From Xanthoparmelia taractica (Eukaryota; Ascomycota; Lecanoromycetes; Lecanorales; Parmeliaceae): 64,000 nt of DNA. Both the position numbers and the translations under genes were made by a program. Shown here piece after piece: positions 1 to 10,896 of this stretch (positions within the stretch are counted from its first letter, which is position 1; every line of letters begins with the position of its first letter). Below the pieces are notes generated by a model. The model searched no databases, was not told where the DNA came from, and saw only the letters and a list, made by a program, of their open reading frames with translations. The DNA is taken from NCBI GenBank assembly GCA_033085395.1, contig JANQBS010000181.1:1-64000 (forward strand). Direction: 5' to 3'.

Positions 1-258
1 TTACGTAATATATTTATTAAAAACCCAATGGAAGTATAGGATATCTTATACCTTTCGATATGGTATTCGAAAAACTAGTCCCATATCATTAAATATACCA
101 CACCTTTCCGACCCGTAGCTTTGAATAAATTAAATCTATACATTTAAGATATATACGTTCGTGAGAAAGGTGAAGAATAAATAGTACTTCAATAATAACT
201 TGATTCGAAATAGCGCACTCGATATCCTCTTCTTTCAAGAATAGCGATCGGTATTTAC

Positions 259-381
259 TCGATTTCAGCTATATCTACGAAGCTAGAACGAGTGTTTTCT
301 GAGGTTAGACTAATTATTTTTAACTTAAGAGATAGGCTTAAGAGTGAAACTATTGAGATATTAAAGTGTCTAAAGTTATAA
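259..381 (+). mobile_element. hAT transposase C-terminal relic
   Basis: Reading the + strand from 259 gives about 40 residues ending at a TAA (379-381). They contain STKLERVFSEVR and later LRDRLKSETIEILKCLK. This is the hAT dimerisation motif (family pattern S..VER.FS.., then R..L...T...L..L). Only this C-terminal piece survives, and the DNA around it is AT-rich and full of stops, so the element is dead. No full transposase or terminal repeats could be placed. The match to the family rests on motif recognition, not a search. Confidence 0.7.
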
Positions 382-901
382 TTTCGATTGAGTCTCTTTA
401 CGAAGGAAGATTTATATATAATCGTTAATAACATAGAGAATAAAGCAATAAAAGCACTTATTGAGGTCTCGGACTGATAGTTCAGACCGTTCAACCATGA
501 GATCGAACGATCTAGAATGCTGGACGGACTGTGGACTATTTGTATAGCTTTATTTTGAACCGTTCGAGGCTATTGAACGGACCGTCCGGACCATTAAGAA
601 CCCTGATTTTTTCTTCACTTGCTACTAGAAATACGCCGATTATACTGTAGCTGTTCAGTCACCTCACGGATAATTACCGGAGCTTAGGGCTAGGGCTAAA
701 CTCCGCAATTCTTGACAGTCACAACGCCAATATTGAGAATAGTGGCAATCAGCCCTATATTCTAGTGGCTTGGCAAGAACACGTTGTTACATAGATTTCG
801 CCTCCTATATTTCTTACTCCTTATAGCATTATCTAGACGACCAAGTGACTTGTTATTTAACAGTCAAAACACCATATTCAAACTATTTAAAAATAGACCT
901 C

Positions 902-1020
902 TGGACTAATAGTCGGACTAGTCCGTCCAGATCCTGGACTGTCAGGTCTAGAGTAGTCCATTCAGACTCTAGACTAGTCCGTCCGGATCAGTCCATTGGA
1001 CCAGTCCGACTATTAGTCCA
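902..1020. repeat. Palindromic GGACTAGTCC-type repeat cluster
   Basis: An 18-bp perfect inverted repeat, TGGACTAATAGTCGGACT at 902-919 and its complement at 1003-1020, bounds a cluster of shorter copies. The motif GACTAGTCCGTCC occurs at 916-928 and 972-984. Related GGAC/GTCC words also occur around 520-595 beside the hAT relic. Arrays like this resemble the subterminal repeats of hAT transposons, but that link is inference. No coding function is visible. Confidence 0.6.
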
Positions 1021-1336
1021 AGAATTAGGGGCGGACCACTAAGCACGTCGATCCTAGAACGTATAGGTGTTAGGCTGTACGAAGCCATATGGGTACCTAT
1101 GGGTGCGCCGTATGGGCTTCATATGGGTTCAAATAGGGCGTGCGCCTTCTATGAAGCGCGGCACCCGAACCCATGAGTTATATTTATGGTTCTATGGTCC
1201 AATTGGAAAGCGCCCTGACAATAGGATAGACTCTACGGTCACGAGTAATCTACTCGTAGAAGGGACGAACTGGCGGAGCTTCCGAGGGTCGGTATTAGAA
1301 TTCTCTGCCGACCTTCCCCCGCAATCTTATTAAAAT

Positions 1337-2590
1337 TTAGTCTACACCCCCTAAGATAATTTTTTTTTCTACTATTAACTCTATTACTTTATAACTATTA
1401 TATTAATACGTAAGAGAAGTCTTATATCTATTTTCTTATTAGATTCTATTACTTCTAGCTATAAATAGTCTATATTAAAGCGCGTAAAGATTATTACGCT
1501 AGATTATAAAGAATACTTTAGAGTAATAATTCGAGAGACTATTTATATATCTAAAAGAATTTAAACTATAATTATTAATTAGTTTACTCGACGATTGAAT
1601 AAGAAGCGTTTTAAAAGATCTATTATAATCGATTAAAAAATTATAGATAAAATAATTAAGACTTTATAAAGACGCTATAACGAGCGTAAAAAGCTATAAA
1701 TTTAATTATTAATTAATTTATTAATTTAGAATCTAGATCTTTATTAAGTAAATAGATAACTAGATAATATATAAATAAAACTAGATATTATAAATATCGT
1801 ATATATTAAAAGATTTAAATTAATAAGAAATAGACTAAGAATCGACTCTATTAATATAAGAAATCTAAATAATATAAATAAAAATAGATACTTATTTATT
1901 AATCTAATAAATATTATTTTTATTAGAATTCTCGTTATACGAAATAGATTATATATTATTCTTAGAAGAGAATATATCTAGATTATATATAGAAAAAAAG
2001 ACGTATCACGACTAGTTAGTTTTCTATATAGACTATAATCTCGATTAGTTTTAAGTCTTAATTAATCTTCTATATATATACTAAAGAAATAAATAAGAAA
2101 TATAAAAATAGAGATATATATTAATAGAAATAGAATTCTAAAGATCTAATAATTTAGAAATAATATATTAACGAAATTCTTTTAATTATTATTAAAAAAG
2201 AATCTTCTTAAGACTTAGAATTAAAAGATAATCTTTTAGAAGAATAATAATAAAAGTTATAATATTTAAAGCTCTAAAAATTATTATATATATATTAAGA
2301 ATATATAATAAATTCTTAAATCTCGAGTAAATTATATTATTCTATAAGTTATAAATAACTTCGAAAGACTATTAAAAAAATAGAATACTATCGAATAATA
2401 GAAGATTAATAAGTATATTTTAAAATCTTCTAATAAGTCTAATAAACGAGATAATACTAAGAAAAAGAATTATTATATCTAGAATTATATAGATTAATAT
2501 ATAGAGCGAAAAGATCTATTAACGAAGTTATAATATAGATATCTTAATAATAATACTACTTCTTTACAAAATAATAGTTTTATAGTAGTA
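1337..2590. repeat. AT-rich, RIP-like degenerate repeat block
   Basis: About 1.25 kb of very AT-rich sequence with stop codons in every frame and no open frame of useful length. Near 2590 it gives way sharply to ordinary GC content. This is the signature of repeat-induced point mutation (C-to-T) of a transposon in ascomycetes. The original element cannot be identified by eye. Confidence 0.6.
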
Positions 2591-3681
2591 AATTAGGCCT
2601 AGCGCCGGAGAGTCGGCAGGGAATTCTAATACCAACCCTCGCCCTACAATTAACAAGATTTGACCTTTGTTAAATAAGGACATTATGACGCCAGCTACCT
2701 CCTCTTAAGACCCTCTACAACCTCTCTTCGCCCAGTCTTTGTTTTTCGGTCCCATATCTTCTCTCAAAACCTCCTAGCTTCGCCAGAAGTTCCAATCAAG
2801 AGCCCATCGCATATACCTTGGCTACCCAGTCCTCTCTTTATGAAACTACTACAAACCACCATCTGGCCTCCGCGTCAGGCATCTCGCAATTCAAGTACAA
2901 ATAGTGAAGAGAAAAGAGATGGAGAAGGGTAAAGAGAAGAGTGGGCGGGCGTTTGGGTATCCGAGATATGCTGTGGTACGCTATGCTTAGTGGGAGCCAG
3001 GCCTCTACATCGAAGTCCATCTGGGTCCCTGGAAGATCCTCAAAGGTTGGACGCGGGATCTGACGCAGCTCATACGTAGATGCGAATATCAGATATATTG
3101 AGGGTGAAGAATATTAGAGGACAAGCACAACCGAATCTACACCGAAGTCAAAGGCGCTCGCAGCTTTGTCTAGGGTTGGAGAGCAGAGGTGTGGGACACA
3201 AGCACAGACGTCCTTCCAGGCTCATAATATCGCGAGTATCTTCTCATGGCCTCGGTGGCGTATGATAGTGCCAGCTCGAGGACTGGTACAAATTGGTGGG
3301 TTAATCGACCGTTTACATGCGTTAGCGTCCTCTCTAATCTCCGCTCAACAATGCTTCTTCTTTCCTGGGTGTATATTCGTATGACTGAATAGGTCGCAGA
3401 GAACCAGCCGCCGACTTGCATCAGTGTTTCTCTTTGATGCGGGGAGGCGGCGTAGTTAGGAAGAGCTGAGCCGCAATCCCTGTTCGAAATTTAAAGTGTC
3501 ACTGACAAATTAATTTCATGTTGGAATAATCTCTCCTCACTTTCTTCATCCTTCTTCTCCTTTGTCTCCTGTGCCTTCTTCTTTTGGGCGTCCTCATCCC
3601 CGTTTTCGATCAAAGATGTCGACTGTTTTCTTTTGGAGGCGCTTGACATTGTCGGCTTTGCCATCTTAATATTCGAAAATC
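2591..3681. other. Intergenic, 5' region of surface-protein gene
   Basis: Ordinary base composition. Short open frames on both strands (2838-3421) overlap one another and show no recognisable domain, signal peptide or splice pattern. The last ~150 bases are pyrimidine-rich (CTTCTTC runs around 3540-3580), typical of a filamentous-fungal promoter or 5' leader for the gene starting at 3682. Confidence 0.4.
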
Positions 3682-6645
3682 ATGCCTAAAGCGAGTGCTT
3701 ATGTTGGTTTCGCGCTCCTAGCCTTCTGCGCTGGAAGCGTCTCAAGCCATGCCCTTTTTGCACCAGAACTGTATAATCTCGAGTACCGGAAGCTTGCTCC
3801 AGCCACGGCTGCCAATGGGCCCGATGTGAAGACGAGACCCATGATGCCTCGACAATTGGATCCTGACTCGCAATTGGCGCAATGGATGAACCCTAAGACA
3901 AACTACACCGCATTCAACGTCTCCGAAGAGTGCATTCTTTGGGACGATACATGTAAAGGCGACAGGGAGAAGGCGTTGAACATCTTCTTCAATCAGACAC
4001 TAGATGGGTTGTTGCAGGACAAATGTTTTACTGCTCCAGGTCCTCTTGACTCGAACCAGTGTACTGGCACCGCCAGTGTGCCAACTGCCTCCTCACTACT
4101 GTGGTCGACCCTCAAAAGCTGGATGAGAGAGCCCGCCTGTACCTCTTCCGCTCTCGAATACCGCTCTGCCAGCCGGACGTGCTGCGGGACTTGCTCCGTT
4201 GGCGGTCCTAATGTTGACGTGTACTACTGGCCGTCACCCAACGCTAATACTTCGTGTTTGAGCATCATTGGCACAGTTATCAACCAGCCAACAGAAGGCG
4301 CGACCACAGGGGATCCATTCGGGACATACTGGGGCTACACGACCATGGGTGGGAACACAAACAGCCCCCACGTCATCACCATTCCCACCGTACTGTATAC
4401 CTCGATTAACGGCCAATACTTCAAAATGCCCGTATCAAATCCCTGGGAGTCGATATCAGGTGCAAGCCCAACTACGAGCTACCCCGGTATTTCGAATGCG
4501 CCGTTGACAACTCTTCTTGATGGAAACTCTGTGCCCAGTTCAAAGATCCAAGCTCGTGCAAACCTTGTTGCCATACCAAACCAGCGCCGTGCCCCAATCA
4601 ATGAGTCAAATGGGATCTCTGTAAGCAATAACTCATCCCCAGGAAGTACTATTGTATACAATGGCCATACCTTTACTTCTCCATCCATTTACGTCGACTT
4701 CTACAGTCTGAGTGCGACGGACTTTTGTGGTTACCTAGGCCCTATCATCAAATCCACGCTAGTCGCGTTTGCTCCCGGAGAGCTCTCGACTATTGCGACT
4801 CCCCTTGATTTTGGGATTGGTGGTGCGTTGGGTTCAATACCTAGCGCTACATCAGTTTATAATTTCGATGATCTGCCATGTCCCCCCATGAGCGTCATGT
4901 GGGACCAATGGTATAAACCAGCGCCTGGCGAGCCTTATCGCCCTCTCCTCGCTTTTCCATCCAAGCTCACCGGTCTCGATCCTCTATGGAAGAATTGTAA
5001 TCAAGGCTATTTCACTGGCTACGACCCCCCCAGAACGCTCGATCACGCAGCTGCGATGGCGCCTAAAGTGACACCGTCATCAACCCCTAATCCGGATCCA
5101 GCGGCAGCAAAGCCTGCTGCAACCCAAGAGAATCTACCAAAGAAAACTACTACACCCGCAGATCCTGCGAACACCCCAAGCAATCCCTCATCAATGCAAA
5201 ATCCCGGCAGCAGTGGCGTGCATGGAGATTCGTCACAGAAAGCTAACGTACCCGATGACACGAAGAAAGCCCCTCTAGATCCTTCATCAAACAATGAAGG
5301 CAGCAGTGGCCAGCAAGGAGATTCGTCACAGAAAGCTAACGTAGAGGGCCCTAGCTCCAGTGATCCTAAGACTAACCCTGAGAATCCTGCGCTACCAGAC
5401 ACTCCTGTCAACAGCGATCCGCACCAGCAAGGGAGTAACGTTCATGCAAACCAAGGGGCCCCTGTTGGAGATGGAGAAATAACACCCCAATCACTGTCGC
5501 TTGCACCTACGACTCCCGTGGTCAAGACTATCGTTTTGGGCGGCCATTCTGTCCTAGCAAGCGTTGGAGGCGTCAATGTCGACGGTGTGGATGTTAAGCC
5601 TGGTGCTAGCACATCTGGCGCCAGTGGGCAACTGATTTCCATTGACAGAAGCAATAATCTCTATTTCGATGGTCAGACGACTCACATTGACCCAGCCTTA
5701 TCCCCACCCATCACGACTATTGCAAACCAATTGATTACGCCTATGTGGAAAGGCGTCGTCATTCATGGAACTACACTCGAACGTGAAGGTTCTGCAGCCA
5801 CCATTGCAGGTACTGCGTTTTCCCTCGACGCGTCCAATAACGTATTCGTGAACGATCACTCCTATCATCTTCCACAGGATACGCATGGTGCGCCTCTACC
5901 CACGACTGTGAATGGCGAAGCAATCATGCCTCTAGCAACAGGCATATCGATCCACCATACTTCTCTCACGCCAGGCGCGCCAGCTCTTGTCATATCGGGT
6001 ACCCCTTACTCGCTCGACGCGTCTAACAATATATTCGTGAACGATCACTCCTATCATCTTCCACAGGTCACGCCTCAACCCACAACTGTGAATGGCGAAG
6101 CAATCATGCCTCTAGCAACAGGCATATCGATACACCATACTTCTCTCACGCCAGGCGCGCCAGCTCTTGTCATCTCCGGTACCCCTTACTCCCTGGACGC
6201 CTCCAACAACTTACACTACGGCGGTTCAAGCTTTGCGCTACCCGTCATGACTGCAGCTCTTGCCGCAGGGCAGACTGCGACTATCGCGGGCGAGCGCGTC
6301 GTCGGCCTCGCAACGGGCATTTCCATAGCCGGCACCACGCTCACCGCCGGAGCTTCGGTGGTCGCGGGCCCGTCCGGCGTGCCCATCAGCCTCGGTTCGT
6401 CTTATCTCGTAGTCGGCTCTGCTACGATTCCATTGGAGACGGCGTCGCCTTCGGGAGCTCTGGCGGGATCGATATCAAGCGGGTTGTCAGGGCAGGGTCC
6501 AGGGCATGGGAGCGGGGTCAATACGACGGAGAATAATGGCAGCGCGGTAGCGTTCACGGGTGGGTCAAATGGGCGGAAGCTGGACTTCGGCTGGAATCTG
6601 CCGATGCTGATTGTAATCTGGTCTGCCGTTGTTGCGGTGAGATGA
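3682..6645 (+). CDS. Secreted, anchored repeat-containing surface protein
   Basis: This intronless gene encodes 987 residues. The first ~22 residues form a signal peptide (VGFALLAFCAGSVSSHA). A Cys-containing ectodomain follows, including a CCGTC..VDVYYWP segment near residue 170. Then come a Pro/Ser/Thr/Asn-rich linker (~455-610) and a series of ~60-residue beta-rich repeats with motifs such as VVIHGTTL, ISGTPYSLDASNN and ATIPL (~613-925). The C-terminus is hydrophobic (LPMLIVIWSAVVAV), suggesting a GPI or membrane anchor. It is therefore probably a cell-wall or plasma-membrane surface protein; its biochemical role is unknown. The product of 12275-15286 on the other strand is a full-length paralog. 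The repeat region contains nearly identical DNA copies, suggesting recent expansion. The ATG at 3682 is chosen because it directly begins the signal peptide. Confidence 0.85.
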   Translation: MPKASAYVGFALLAFCAGSVSSHALFAPELYNLEYRKLAPATAANGPDVKTRPMMPRQLDPDSQLAQWMNPKTNYTAFNVSEECILWDDTCKGDREKALNIFFNQTLDGLLQDKCFTAPGPLDSNQCTGTASVPTASSLLWSTLKSWMREPACTSSALEYRSASRTCCGTCSVGGPNVDVYYWPSPNANTSCLSIIGTVINQPTEGATTGDPFGTYWGYTTMGGNTNSPHVITIPTVLYTSINGQYFKMPVSNPWESISGASPTTSYPGISNAPLTTLLDGNSVPSSKIQARANLVAIPNQRRAPINESNGISVSNNSSPGSTIVYNGHTFTSPSIYVDFYSLSATDFCGYLGPIIKSTLVAFAPGELSTIATPLDFGIGGALGSIPSATSVYNFDDLPCPPMSVMWDQWYKPAPGEPYRPLLAFPSKLTGLDPLWKNCNQGYFTGYDPPRTLDHAAAMAPKVTPSSTPNPDPAAAKPAATQENLPKKTTTPADPANTPSNPSSMQNPGSSGVHGDSSQKANVPDDTKKAPLDPSSNNEGSSGQQGDSSQKANVEGPSSSDPKTNPENPALPDTPVNSDPHQQGSNVHANQGAPVGDGEITPQSLSLAPTTPVVKTIVLGGHSVLASVGGVNVDGVDVKPGASTSGASGQLISIDRSNNLYFDGQTTHIDPALSPPITTIANQLITPMWKGVVIHGTTLEREGSAATIAGTAFSLDASNNVFVNDHSYHLPQDTHGAPLPTTVNGEAIMPLATGISIHHTSLTPGAPALVISGTPYSLDASNNIFVNDHSYHLPQVTPQPTTVNGEAIMPLATGISIHHTSLTPGAPALVISGTPYSLDASNNLHYGGSSFALPVMTAALAAGQTATIAGERVVGLATGISIAGTTLTAGASVVAGPSGVPISLGSSYLVVGSATIPLETASPSGALAGSISSGLSGQGPGHGSGVNTTENNGSAVAFTGGSNGRKLDFGWNLPMLIVIWSAVVAVR
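5823..6200 (+). repeat. Near-identical in-frame tandem repeats in surface gene
   Basis: Units beginning CTCGACGCGTC at about 5824 and 6013, with a more diverged third start at about 6193, give spacings of 189 and 180 bp (63 and 60 codons). The first two copies are almost identical over the part encoding DHSYHLPQ, NGEAIMPLATGISIHHTS and PGAPALVISGTPYSLDAS. The 9-base length difference is a whole number of codons. A shorter identical piece encoding GDSSQKANV occurs at about 5224-5250 and 5319-5345. Confidence 0.8.
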
Positions 6646-8079
6646 GAGAAGCCAAAAGCTTTGCTTATGCTATGCTTTCACAAATAGGGTCTGGGACTTG
6701 GGAGAGGCAGGTCCCAGCGATTGACGGGTAAAAATTCCGAAACGTCTATAAAATTATTGTCGGTATACTTTCTACCACTGGTTACACTACTATATAGGTC
6801 GTTGACCGAACTATTGCCAGCATTTAAATCTATCAATACTATGGTGAGCATTGGCGTAAGCTTGAGATAGAGAACCGGTAAGTCTACATCTCCAATCAAG
6901 TAACCTTATGCTGTGCAACGGGGTGGGGGGACCCCGTTGGGTTACGGGTCGGCGTAGGGATCGAGGCACGGTTTTTGGGGACGCCGGAGCCCATCCCCGT
7001 CTCGAGAACTTAGCTAAGTACCTGGAAACCACGAGTAATCTAAATATCATCTTCGCAGCGCGCAGTGGATCAGCCACGGCGTAAGCCTGATGAGTACTAT
7101 AAAGACGCCCTGATCGTGCTATTCCAGGCACAACATCTGCGAGAATCTTTTATTAATCAAAAACTCCCCTTCAGGCTTATCGTGCCAGATCTTCGCTGGT
7201 TTCCCTAGCACATAAAATGATTTGCTTTCCACTAAGTAGTCTACTATAGGAACTATGACTACAGAACTTTGATGGGTTTATAAAGCATATAGCAGGGAAT
7301 GTTGAAGCGTGCAAGAGATGTCGATGAGGGAAGCGATGGTGTTTCTGAGTCTGCCACCCAACAATGGATACCGGTAGAAAAAGAAACGAAAAAGCCGTCA
7401 ATGGCTCCCAATAAGCGTTGTGTCACTGAGAGTCGATAATCCTGACGTTCGGAGGAGTTCTTTGGAGGTGAATCGAACCGCCAACAAGTACCTTGAAGAA
7501 GAAGTGCTCAATACCGACAAGATTGACTTGTAGTTACATGGCAACGTCACCATGCAGATGAGGGGAGAGAGAGCTCGGTTGCACTTACTTATCAATATGA
7601 CAGAGATGATTCCTCTCGAACGGCATTCTATCAGCTTGGTGTATGCTTCAACTCCAAGCCTCGTTGTGTATTAGTAGAGAAGTATATCCGAATGTCTTTT
7701 CTTCTGCGAGATCTGCCACCTGTATTACAGTCCGGTAACTCAAGCGCCGGGGAAAGGTCGATATCAGAACTATCGGTTGAACCTGTTGGTTTTCAGAGTA
7801 AGATTTAGCCAACTACGAACGGCCAAAACCCCAAATTGAAACACCAAATAATAGGAAACCGATGTTTCAATTATTAGTTGAACAGTCAGTTGGTTCACCG
7901 TTGCTAACACCTCCATCTGACACTCCTAATACGCTTATTTGGTAGGACACAGTTACCGAATGGTCTAGAACCACAAATGTGTGATAGCCTGATCACAAGG
8001 ATGCGTCTGTGAACAAGGTGTCCGAGCGCTCATAAATCCTTCCCGAGTATACAGCCTTACGCCTTTGGGTGGCACGGGT
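6646..8079. other. Intergenic, no gene seen
   Basis: No open frame with a recognisable product. Around 7440-7480 a GGTTCGATTC box occurs on the - strand, but the flanks do not fold as a tRNA. The stretch 7770-7910 contains CTGAAAACCAAC-type words on the - strand that recur near 36097, so it may hold part of a dispersed repeat; this is weak. Confidence 0.35.
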
Positions 8080-8088
8080 CCGCCACTG

Positions 8089-9090
8089 CAACTTGACTGC
8101 GGACAGTCCCCCTCCCACAGTCCCCCGTCGCTCTAAAGAAGCCTCCCGCAGGCTAGGCTTCAGCGTTTACCAAAAATGGTTTGGTCCCGCACCAAAATTC
8201 AGTAAGCGAGTGCGTAAGCACTATGGGAGAAATTTCATGGACGTGAGGCTGCTGATGCAGAAGATGTAGCATCACGTCGTCGAATTCGAGTAGAAGAGAT
8301 TGAAAAAGAGAGGAATTAGAAGCATGCGGAGCAGATATTGATAGATCAAGGAACACGCTCCGAATTCTTATAGCAAATTTGGCCTGAGGAACAGGGAGAG
8401 GCGTTCTTCTCTCGTCAAATACGGGAGAAAGAATTCAATAATTTAGAAGGGTTTGACTCTCTTTTCTCTAATGACGCCGGCGACAGCGACAGCGATAGCG
8501 ATATTCAAGTTCTAGATACTCAGCCTGTTCAGAAGCCTCAGTAATTCCTAAGTCCAGCGGTATCCGAACAGTCTGATTTCGCCCATATCGATGATTTTGA
8601 CGATAAATAGCTCTTATCAAAACTTTCTTCACCTCTTATAAAGTGGCCGAACCGCCTTAGCCAGTAGCGAGCACTCGTTATTTCGGATGATTTTACTTTC
8701 TTAATAGTGATCAGGGCTAGACGGGGTGTAGCGATTAAGTTAGTTAAGAAGGCTAGATTGAAGTCTTAAGAAGATCACGAATAAGAGGTTAAGATATATC
8801 GGGCTGTTGAGCGTATGGCGGCGGCGGCGAGGAAGAAGGCGAAGATGATGTAGTCTAGAAAGGAGGATGTTAGTTAGCTAGCTGATCAATTGATGAGTTC
8901 TTCACTGTAGCAGACTTAGCTGGCTAGATCATCAATTCTTCGAAGTCTTCCCCACATGTGCTTGCGCACTCGCTTATCGAATTTTGGTGCGGGATCAACC
9001 CATTTTTGGTAAACGCTGAAGCCTAGCCTGCGGGAGGCTTATTTAGAGCGACGGGGGACTGTGGGAGGGGGACTGTCCGCAGTCAAGTTG
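8089..9090. mobile_element. Non-autonomous TIR transposon, MULE-like, 9-bp TSD
   Basis: A 1,002-bp element is bounded by terminal inverted repeats of about 132 bp (8089-8220 and 8959-9090) that differ at only ~6 positions. They begin CAACTTGACTGCGGACAG. Directly outside lie identical 9-bp copies of CCGCCACTG at 8080-8088 and 9091-9099, the target-site duplication. Long TIRs with a 9-bp duplication are the hallmark of Mutator-like (MULE) elements. The interior (~740 bp) has no intact transposase, although remnants of acidic and Ala/Lys-rich coding-like sequence exist. High TIR identity with an intact duplication points to fairly recent mobilisation by a transposase encoded elsewhere. Confidence 0.85.
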
Positions 9091-9099
9091 CCGCCACTG

Positions 9100-9813
9100 C
9101 CGGGAATATCCCTACTGGAGTCAGAGAGATTCGAAGAACGATGTCCTGATTTATATCGAGAACGACAACATCCAAGGACTAGTGGGAGATAGACAGCTAT
9201 AACAATCAGTCACCCGCCATGAGAATCAACATGTTTTTGCTCAGAATGATGTTGGGTCTGCTTTCCCCCGCGCGAAAGCTTGAAACAGGTCAGACTATCA
9301 GATAATCTCCATAGCGTGGGAATTCTCAGCTGAAAAGTAATACGCCAGGTCACTTGATACGAGGGCGCTCAGACGATATCGAGCTCGGCTAATATAGGTA
9401 TTACAAGTGATAGATATATGTGAACATGACAGCCACCGTCAAGGAATTGGAATCCCATAGCCTCGACTCATCAAAATCGGCTGGGACTCATCAATCTGCT
9501 CATTCGTCGGTGACACCTTCACCGCCCCAATTTCTGAATCTGTCTTTACAGACTATGGTCTAAATCACGGATGCAACCCTCACACTAAATGATTACATCT
9601 AAATACACTCTTGATTCGCCTATAGTTGCGTACGAGATGACCTACAACGGATTATGCCGAGCAAACACTCTTAGCCCCGGACTATCAATCAACGCAGAAA
9701 GACCCCTCTACAGCCTTTTTCCGCAGAAGGATGCGCTACTTTTTGATTCTTTTCCTCTGACCGTTGAATGATCACTATCCTTGCACCCCCTCCGTGCGTG
9801 TTTTGGCAGTATC
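9100..9813. other. Intergenic / promoter of GT92-like gene
   Basis: No supported gene. Short open frames at 9589-9771 and 9768-9974 are overlapping-frame noise. The last part is presumably the promoter and leader of the gene starting at 9814. No distinct regulatory motif was recognised. Confidence 0.35.
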
Positions 9814-10896
9814 ATGACTTTCCTGACTCAACCCACCCAAGTCCGCAAGTATTTCCTTACCGCAATCGCTCTTATCCTGCTCTTGTGGCTGTCTGGCCTA
9901 TTTGGCTTGAAGCAGATCAGACAATGCTTCCCGCCCCAGACTTGCAGTCTTGGAATTTGGAACGCAATCACTGACGACGAATCCACTCAGTATGCAGAAA
10001 CTGGCATCTACCCTAATGCATACCCCCCTTTACCTCCCGGAGACGACGAAGAAGACGTCGCCCTCTGTATGGCCGTGAAGGACCAAGCCGGAGACTTACC
10101 CGAGCACTTCACTCATCACTATTACCACCTGGGCATCCGACGCTTCTACATAATGGACGACGGGTCCGACCCTCCCTTATCCACGGCCAAAGGCCCTGGG
10201 GAATGGAGCATACCGGACTCGGCCATTACATTCCATTACTTCAACCGCTCCGAACGTACAGGGCCGATGCAGCACGCTATGTACGCACACTGCCACGAAT
10301 GGCACGGTCATCAGCACAAATGGTTCGGCTTCTTCGACGCGGACGAATTCTTATCCATGACAAGCCACCATACGGCCTCCTCCGACGGACAGCAAGAAGA
10401 AACGCTCGTCTCCTTCCTCCGTACCTTTGAAACCGACCCTTCCGTCGGCGCCATCGCCCTAAACTGGCTCATGCACACCCCGTCCCACCTGATCCGCCGA
10501 CCCCGCTTGGGCGGCGTCCGCGCTAATTTCCGGCAGTGCCTCGATAACTCCTCCGGCAACGAAGTCCTTGATGACAATAACTCGGTGGTGAAATGCTTCG
10601 TCAAGACCTCTCACTTCGACGGGGGTGGCATGCACACATTCAACCTGAAAAACAGCAGCCGGCACGTCGGCGAGCTGGGTGTGGACGACAACAGCGTGAG
10701 TTTGCCCTGGACGCGCAAGCCTGTGACGCATGAGCGCATCGCGCTGCACCATTTCGGATTCCTGTCCCGTGAGCAGTACGAGGAGAAAGTTAGTAGAGGG
10801 AATGCATTTGATGTGACGCGCACGTGGGTTCAGTGGGAGAGCGTGAACAATGGGTCCAGCGTGGAGTGCGAGGAATTGGCGGCGTATTATCCTTGA
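9814..10896 (+). CDS. GT92-like family glycosyltransferase, type II membrane
   Basis: A 360-residue, intronless gene. A short cytosolic N-terminus is followed by one membrane anchor (YFLTAIALILLLWLSGLFGL), then a lumenal domain with ALCMAVKDQAGDLPE, an H-H-Y-Y-x-L-G-I-R-R-F-Y-I-M-D-D strand/turn, and the metal-binding segment KWFGFFDADEFL. The DxDEF motif and overall order fit glycosyltransferase family 92 (DUF23) enzymes, which act in the Golgi on glycoproteins or glycolipids. The sugar and acceptor cannot be told. The start is the ATG at 9814. The open frame reaches back to a TTG at 9781, but the ATG places the anchor correctly. It lies between the two surface-protein paralogs, which may be chance. 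Confidence 0.8.
   Translation: MTFLTQPTQVRKYFLTAIALILLLWLSGLFGLKQIRQCFPPQTCSLGIWNAITDDESTQYAETGIYPNAYPPLPPGDDEEDVALCMAVKDQAGDLPEHFTHHYYHLGIRRFYIMDDGSDPPLSTAKGPGEWSIPDSAITFHYFNRSERTGPMQHAMYAHCHEWHGHQHKWFGFFDADEFLSMTSHHTASSDGQQEETLVSFLRTFETDPSVGAIALNWLMHTPSHLIRRPRLGGVRANFRQCLDNSSGNEVLDDNNSVVKCFVKTSHFDGGGMHTFNLKNSSRHVGELGVDDNSVSLPWTRKPVTHERIALHHFGFLSREQYEEKVSRGNAFDVTRTWVQWESVNNGSSVECEELAAYYP

Noticed and set aside
845..1333. Two open frames (65 and 88 codons)
   Set aside because: They lie in repeat-derived DNA, show no domain, and the first encodes only the palindromic repeat.
2838..3421. Cluster of short overlapping frames before the surface-protein gene
   Set aside because: Mutually overlapping on both strands, without domain, signal peptide or splice sites.
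7450..7480. GGTTCGATTC box on the - strand suggesting a tRNA
   Set aside because: The flanks do not form T-stem or acceptor pairs and no A box is present.
9781..9813. Alternative TTG start extending the GT92-like protein by 11 residues
   Set aside because: A nuclear fungal gene should use ATG, and the ATG at 9814 places the membrane anchor correctly.
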